Position numbers and translations under genes: made by a program
Shown here: one piece after another, positions 59,535-64,000 of the stretch
Layout of the letters: each line of letters opens with the position of its first letter
Numbering within the stretch: the first letter of the stretch is position 1
The notes under the pieces: generated by a model
What the model was told of the DNA's origin: nothing
The model's database searches: none
The model's input: the letters and a program-made list of their open reading frames with translations, nothing else
Source: Mesorhizobium sp. M1D.F.Ca.ET.043.01.1.1
GTDB taxonomy: Bacteria > Pseudomonadota > Alphaproteobacteria > Rhizobiales > Rhizobiaceae
DNA length: 64,000 bases
Direction: 5' to 3'
Assembly: GCF_003952385.1 (NCBI RefSeq)
Contig: NZ_CP034444.1
Location: 4,402,001 to 4,466,000, forward strand

Positions 59535-60961
59535 AATATCTCGACCACTTCTACATCGACGGCCGCTTCGTTCCGGCGAGAGACAGACCACAGAGGGTCG
59601 TCATCAACCCGGCGACCGAAGAACCGGCCGGAAGTATCGCGATGGGCACCGCGCAGGACGTGGACGTGGCGGTTGCGGCTGCCCGGAAAGCCTTCGGCAC
59701 TTATGGTTGTTCGACGCGCGAGGAGCGCCTGGAGATGCTTCGGCGCGTGCTTGCGCAGTTCGATGAGCGAGCGGAGGAGTTTGCGCGACTGACGACGCTC
59801 GAGATGGGCGCGCCGATCACATTTGCGCGGCAGGCCCAGATCGCCGGATCGAGGGCGCACATCGCCGACACCATTCGCATTCTCCAATACTATGAATTCG
59901 AGCGGCTGGCCGGCCGGACGATGTTGGCGTTTGAACCGGTCGGCGTCTGCGCCCTCATCACGCCGTGGAACTTCCCGGTGCTCCAGATCGTCACGAAAGT
60001 CATGCCGGCGCTGGCGAGCGGGTGCACGGTCGTGCTGAAGCCCAGCGAATACGCACCGATCAGCCCCATGCTGTTCGCCGAAGTGCTCCACGATGCCGGC
60101 GTTCCGCCCGGCGTCTTCAATCTGATCAACGGTGATGGGGCAACGGTCGGAGAAGCGTTGTCGAGTCATCCTGATGTCGACATGGTGTCATTCACCGGGT
60201 CCACCCGTGCAGGCGTTCAAGTCGCTAAGAACGCAGCCGATACCGTCAAGCGCGTCCATCAGGAACTTGGCGGAAATTCCGCCAACATCCTGATGCCGGA
60301 TGTCGAGCTGGAGCCAGCCGTTACCAGGGGAGTTCTCGGCGCCTACCGCAACGCGGGCCAGTCGTGCACCGCGCCGACACGGATGCTCGTGCCTCGGCAA
60401 CTGCACGCGGAGGCGATCGGGATCGCCAAACAGGCGGCCGAATCCGTGGTTATCGGTGACGTGAATGACGAAGCTACCATGCTCGGCCCGGTGATGAATG
60501 AACGGCAGTTCGAGCGCGTCAATTCGCTGATCGAATCGGCAGTCCGAGAAGGTGCAAGCCTCGTCACAGGCGGGTCCGGCCGACCGTCGTCGCTGAACCG
60601 GGGATTTTTCGTGAAACCGACGGTGTTCGGCCATGTGACGAAGGATATGACCGTGGCTCGGGAGGAGATGTTCGGCCCGGTCGTCAGCCTCATCCCGTAT
60701 GACAGCGTCGATGAGGCGATCGAGATCGCCAACGACACGCCCTATGGCCTCGCCGCTTATCTGCAGTCGAAGGATCTGGGCGCGGCCAAACGCGTCGCCT
60801 CGAAACTCCGCGCCGGACAGGTGATGATCAACCACCCTGCCTGGGATGCGTCCGCGCCGTTCGGAGGCTTCAAGCAGTCGGGGAACGGTCGCGAATGCGG
60901 GGAGTTCGGTTTCGAGGCATTCCTCGAGGTCAAGGCGATCGGCGGACTCCATGGAGGCTAG
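59531..60961 (+). CDS. NAD(P)-dependent aldehyde dehydrogenase
   Basis: The 476-aa enzyme has a cofactor fold with ALITPWNFPVLQI (about residues 140-152), FTGSTRAGVQVAKNA, the general base Glu in QELGGNSANI (about 243) and the nucleophile Cys in NAGQSCTAPTRML (about 277). The C-terminal PFGGFKQSGNGRECGEFGF is typical. It is joined to the ProV-like gene by TTGA, so it is part of the uptake operon and likely oxidises an aldehyde derived from the imported amine or choline-like alcohol. Its TAG stop coincides with the first bases of a repeat element. Confidence 0.88.
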   Translation: MKYLDHFYIDGRFVPARDRPQRVVINPATEEPAGSIAMGTAQDVDVAVAAARKAFGTYGCSTREERLEMLRRVLAQFDERAEEFARLTTLEMGAPITFARQAQIAGSRAHIADTIRILQYYEFERLAGRTMLAFEPVGVCALITPWNFPVLQIVTKVMPALASGCTVVLKPSEYAPISPMLFAEVLHDAGVPPGVFNLINGDGATVGEALSSHPDVDMVSFTGSTRAGVQVAKNAADTVKRVHQELGGNSANILMPDVELEPAVTRGVLGAYRNAGQSCTAPTRMLVPRQLHAEAIGIAKQAAESVVIGDVNDEATMLGPVMNERQFERVNSLIESAVREGASLVTGGSGRPSSLNRGFFVKPTVFGHVTKDMTVAREEMFGPVVSLIPYDSVDEAIEIANDTPYGLAAYLQSKDLGAAKRVASKLRAGQVMINHPAWDASAPFGGFKQSGNGRECGEFGFEAFLEVKAIGGLHGG

Positions 60962-61062
60962 TGCGTTTCGCCGTTTCACGGAAACGGCGAAACGCCCTAT
61001 CGCTTTGTTTTTACGCAATTCCGAACGGAAAACCGCTCACACTTTTCCTGGAATTGCTCTAA
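60958..61062. repeat. palindromic intergenic repeat, second full copy
   Basis: It starts CTAGTGCGTTTCGCCGTTTC with an inverted GAAACGGCGAAACGC. It then has TTTGTTTTTACGCAATTCC, the core GGAAAACCGCTCACACTTTTCC and the end GGAATTGCTCTAAG, nearly the same as 40231-40336. The first CTAG supplies the stop codon of the aldehyde dehydrogenase gene. It lies between convergent genes. Confidence 0.85.
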
Positions 61063-61086
61063 GCCAAGCCGCACCCGCATTCAAAC

Positions 61087-61611
61087 TCAGCGCACCGCGG
61101 CGACAAGCGTTCCCGCGGCCGTTGCGATCCGCTGACGCAGTCCCTCCGTCGGCTCGTTTTCCGGCCCGAAATCGTGGTCGAGGGCATAAACGGACCCGGC
61201 CACCACGTTCGCCCGAAAGAAGGCAAACAGCGGTCGAAACTGGTGGTCGATCATCAATTCGTGGCTCGGCGCCTTGGCTGTCGCCGCGACGAGGACCGGG
61301 CGCCCGCGAAGCGCGTTCATATCCAGCACATCGAACAGATGCTTCAGCAGGCCAGTGTAGGATGCCTTGTAGACCGGTGAGCCGACCACGAGCGCATCAC
61401 ATGTTTCGATGGCCGTCCAAATTTCGTCGATCTCGGGCGGCGCCTGTTTCCTTCCGAAGGTGGCGCCAAGGGAAGGTCCGGCGTCCACCAGATCGAAGAC
61501 CCGGGAATCCCAATTCAGTTCTCTCGCGGCCGTGCCGACGATCGTTTCCACCAGGCTGCGGGTCTTCGAAGGACGGCTGAAATTGCCGCTGATGCCGACT
61601 ATGGTTGCCAT
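61087..61611 (-). CDS. NADPH-dependent FMN reductase (SsuE/MsuE-like)
   Basis: The 174-aa flavodoxin-like enzyme begins with the FMN phosphate loop ISGNFSRPSKTRSLVETI (about residues 7-24). It has the family motifs DALVVGSPVYKASYTGLLKHLFD (about 72-94) and the later AATAKAPSHEL. Such enzymes supply reduced FMN to two-component monooxygenases or reduce quinones. No monooxygenase partner is adjacent. GGAGG lies upstream of the ATG. It is convergent with the aldehyde dehydrogenase operon. Confidence 0.85.
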   Translation of the reverse strand: MATIVGISGNFSRPSKTRSLVETIVGTAARELNWDSRVFDLVDAGPSLGATFGRKQAPPEIDEIWTAIETCDALVVGSPVYKASYTGLLKHLFDVLDMNALRGRPVLVAATAKAPSHELMIDHQFRPLFAFFRANVVAGSVYALDHDFGPENEPTEGLRQRIATAAGTLVAAVR

Positions 61612-61767
61612 GGAGCCAGCCTCCTTTCCAGTTGTGTTTCGCGTCCGTCATAAATCGTTCGCGGTTGACGACGCGATTGACGTCAGCCGAGCAGACAACG
61701 ACCATCGCTGCTCTATTGCTGTAGGCCGGTGCGCTCCGCGGCAATGAAGCGGCCGACGCATGTTCAG

Positions 61768-62838
61768 TCATACCATGCGTCCCGAAGATGCGCGCGATCC
61801 AGCCCGTCCGAGAGAAGGAACGCAGGCACTTCGAGGACGCTGCGTTCGCATCCGCTGCGGGGAGACGCCATGGAATGCTTTGTAGCACTTGGCGAAATGG
61901 GACCCCGAGACAAAGCCGCACGCTATGGCCACGTCGAGGATGGCCATGCTTGACTGCAGGAGCATCAGCCGTGCCCGATCCAGCCGAAGCTCGAGCAAGT
62001 AGCGTGAGGGGGATGTCGCGAGCTCTCTGGCGAACAAACGCTCCATCTGCCTGCGGGAAAGCTTGATGTGCCTCGCCACCGCCGCGACATCCGTCTGATC
62101 CGCGATACGGTCTTCCATGAACTGAACGGCCGATAGCACAAGCGGGTTGACGCTGCCCAACGTTCTCAACGGACTGGGCTGCCGTTCAAACGGCTCCCTT
62201 ATGCGATCGACAATTGCCTGTTCGCATATCGCCAACGCCACCCGCCGGCCGCAATCCTTTTCAATAAAATGGAGCATCATGTCGAAGGAGGCCGTCCCGC
62301 CGACGCAGGTATGGATGTCGTCGTCGCTTTCGATGAGGCCACTGCCGACAATGACGGACGGAAACGTCTCTCTGAAGGCTGGAAGGTTCTCCCAGTGGAT
62401 GGTGCAACGCCTCCCAGCCAACATTCCCGCATTCGCGAGGATGTACGCACCCGTGCAGATTCCCGCCACGGAGATGCCGAAATTGCGGCTTTGGCGCAGC
62501 CATCCAGCGATAGATTTGTCCACCGCATGTTCGACGTGCCAGCCAGCGCAGACCACGATCATATTCGGCCGCTCCGCTCGTGGGCTCGAGCGCTCTGCGG
62601 CAACGGAGCGATCGGGCGAGACCGACAGTCCGCAACTGGATCGCACGGTGTCACCGTCCACGCTGACGATCCGCCATCGATAGACGTCTTCCCCCATGAC
62701 CGCATTCGCCAAACGCAACGCTTCGATGGCGGACGTAAACGCAAGCATGGTGAATTCGGGCACGATGTAGAAAACGAAGGTCTTTGACACGGGCTCTTTG
62801 GTCATTGTCGGATCACTCGAAACTGCAGCGGCGGTCAT
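61768..62838 (-). CDS. GlxA-family AraC-type regulator
   Basis: The protein of about 356 aa has an N-terminal DJ-1/PfpI-like ligand domain (about residues 15-190, including AGICTGAYILANAGMLAGRRCTIHWEN). A C-terminal pair of AraC helix-turn-helix motifs follows (about 245-330, VAAVARHIKLSRRQMERLFARELATSPSRYLLELRLDRARLML). Close relatives such as GbdR and CdhR activate betaine or carnitine catabolism in other proteobacteria. Here it sits 26 bases after the GMC oxidase gene on the same strand. Starts at 62838 or 62802 are both possible. Confidence 0.85.
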   Translation of the reverse strand: MTAAAVSSDPTMTKEPVSKTFVFYIVPEFTMLAFTSAIEALRLANAVMGEDVYRWRIVSVDGDTVRSSCGLSVSPDRSVAAERSSPRAERPNMIVVCAGWHVEHAVDKSIAGWLRQSRNFGISVAGICTGAYILANAGMLAGRRCTIHWENLPAFRETFPSVIVGSGLIESDDDIHTCVGGTASFDMMLHFIEKDCGRRVALAICEQAIVDRIREPFERQPSPLRTLGSVNPLVLSAVQFMEDRIADQTDVAAVARHIKLSRRQMERLFARELATSPSRYLLELRLDRARLMLLQSSMAILDVAIACGFVSGSHFAKCYKAFHGVSPQRMRTQRPRSACVPSLGRAGSRASSGRMV

Positions 62839-62864
62839 GCTTCCGCGCCCAATCACCCGTCAAA

Positions 62865-64000
62865 TCATGCCGTCGCGTAGGCGGCTTGTTTCTTAAGGAT
62901 CAGATCGGCGCCCTTCTCTCCGATCGCCATGCTGATGGCATTGAGATTGCAGCTCGGTATCTGCGGGATGATGGAGGAATCGACCACGCGCAGGCCCTCC
63001 ACGCCGATGACCTTGAGATCCGGCGTCACGACGGCCATGGGATCGATGCCCATCTTGCAAGTGCCGCACGGATGGTAGCTGCCGCTCGCGTTCTCGCGCA
63101 TATAGGCGATCCATTCGTCGTCCGTCTGGACGTCCTTGCCGGGCTTCATCTCGCCCGTGACATAGGGAGCGAAAGCCCTCGTTTGCAGCGCTGCCCGTGC
63201 AATCCTGCCGCCCGCCATCAGTGTTTCGATGTCGTAGCGATCGCTCAGAAGGTTCAGCTGAATCTTCGGTTGTTCATTCGGATCGGCCGAGCGAAGTTCC
63301 AGATAGCCGCGACTGCGTGAAGCGTTGACATTGGGCTGGAGGTTGATCGCAGCCTCCTTCTGCATCTCGATGCCTTCGTCAGTGTAGTTCGCGGAGAAGG
63401 CACCGAAATGGTACTGGATGTCCGGATACTCGAGATCGGGCCGCGTGCGCACCATTCCCATGCCGGTATAGGTGTAGGTCGCATAACCCGAGCGGCTAAG
63501 CAGGAATTGCGCTCCATACTTCAGGATGCCCAAGAGATTGAACTCCTGGTTCGGCGTCTTCACGTTGACATAAGCCTTTACCTGGGTACTGGCATGCTCC
63601 TGAAGATTGCGGCCGACGCCTGGGCTGTCTTTCAACACCGGAATGCCATGTGCCTCAAGCTGCTCGGCCGGACCGATGCCTGACAGCATGAGCAGTTTCG
63701 GAGAGTTTATGGCGCTGGCAGCGATGATCACTTCGCCGGAGCAATGCTCCGTCCGGGTCCTGCCCTCTATTTCCAGTTCTACACCGGCCGCGCGCCGTCC
63801 TTCAAAGATGACCTTTCGCGCGACGGCGCCGGTGATGATCTTGAGGTTTGGCCGTGACTTGATGGGGTCGAGATAGCCCCTCGCGGCGCTGAAGCGCGTC
63901 CCCATATGCTGGGTTACGTGGCTCAAGGCCACGCCCTCGGTCGGTTCCGCGTTGTAACTGGGGTTATGCGGGTAACCGAGTTCCTGCATGGCCTCGATGA
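62865..64000 (-). CDS. GMC-family oxidoreductase, choline-dehydrogenase-like (5' end outside window)
   Basis: Only the C-terminal part of about 378 residues is present; the frame is open to the window edge, so the FAD-binding N-terminus is missing. Seen are GEVIIAASAINSPKLLMLSGIGPAEQL (GMC signature 2), GVGRNLQEH, the catalytic His in YHPCGTCKMG, and the C-terminal SCNLNAISMAIGEKGADLI with the second active-site Asn. It would oxidise an alcohol such as choline to an aldehyde, the next substrate for an aldehyde dehydrogenase like 59531-60961. Substrate not proven. Confidence 0.85.
   Translation of the reverse strand, partial: IEAMQELGYPHNPSYNAEPTEGVALSHVTQHMGTRFSAARGYLDPIKSRPNLKIITGAVARKVIFEGRRAAGVELEIEGRTRTEHCSGEVIIAASAINSPKLLMLSGIGPAEQLEAHGIPVLKDSPGVGRNLQEHASTQVKAYVNVKTPNQEFNLLGILKYGAQFLLSRSGYATYTYTGMGMVRTRPDLEYPDIQYHFGAFSANYTDEGIEMQKEAAINLQPNVNASRSRGYLELRSADPNEQPKIQLNLLSDRYDIETLMAGGRIARAALQTRAFAPYVTGEMKPGKDVQTDDEWIAYMRENASGSYHPCGTCKMGIDPMAVVTPDLKVIGVEGLRVVDSSIIPQIPSCNLNAISMAIGEKGADLILKKQAAYATA

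Overview
The window is GC-rich, densely coding chromosomal DNA of an alphaproteobacterium. It is most like Mesorhizobium or a close Phyllobacteriaceae/Rhizobiaceae relative. The grounds are a cluster of EcfG-type (GGAAC-N16/17-CGTT) general stress promoters, an HWE-family histidine kinase, many rhizobial-style ABC sugar and betaine importers, an acetoacetate decarboxylase/hydroxybutyrate dehydrogenase locus, and short palindromic intergenic repeats of a kind common in rhizobial genomes. This assignment is inferred from gene content, not from a marker gene.

Layout. 1-6.2 kb is a general stress block: a Crp/Fnr regulator, a DUF883 and holin-like membrane pair, an HWE kinase, a 67-aa membrane protein, a lipid kinase and a triple PRC-barrel protein. 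Five of these genes are preceded by an exact EcfG-type promoter. 6.2-13.5 kb is mixed metabolism: a phosphonate monoester hydrolase/sulfatase-like enzyme, an MhqO/MhqD-like dioxygenase-hydrolase pair with a small GNAT protein, a membrane dipeptidase and an amine-oxidase-like flavoprotein. 13.6-18.9 kb carries a response regulator with a hybrid GAF-PAS kinase, a divergent regulator with a degenerate receiver, two small unannotated-type membrane genes and an L,D-transpeptidase. 19-26.6 kb has an RND efflux pump with a divergent TetR regulator and operator, a Pit phosphate transporter and a membrane protein. 26.9-32.3 kb has patatin and acetoacetate decarboxylase divergent from a 3-hydroxybutyrate dehydrogenase, then a rhodanese-ChrB/ChrA chromate pair. 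32.4-38.2 kb is a GntR-regulated aldolase plus sugar ABC importer operon. 38.4-40.2 kb is an ECF sigma/anti-sigma pair behind a cupredoxin-like ORF that has lost its copper ligands.

40.2-42.5 kb is an integration site. Two tRNA 3'-end fragments lie exactly 600 bp apart and enclose two overlapping tiny ORFs. They are followed by a tyrosine recombinase, so an island probably begins here.

42.9-55.0 kb, just inside that island end, is the most interesting locus: a tightly packed operon of about 12 kb. It combines a complete MocDEF-like three-component oxygenase (Rieske ferredoxin, membrane di-iron hydroxylase, FAD reductase), a ribose/inositol-type ABC importer, an FGGY kinase, a class III (glutathione/formaldehyde-type) alcohol dehydrogenase, an alpha/beta hydrolase and a LysR regulator. 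The most economical reading is import and oxidative demethylation of a methylated cyclitol or sugar (rhizopine-like), with built-in formaldehyde disposal. 55.2-64.0 kb is a second catabolic block: LysR, a glycine-betaine-type ABC importer, an aldehyde dehydrogenase, an FMN reductase, a GlxA-type AraC regulator and a choline-dehydrogenase-like GMC oxidase that runs off the right edge. It probably serves uptake and oxidation of a quaternary ammonium compound or amino alcohol.
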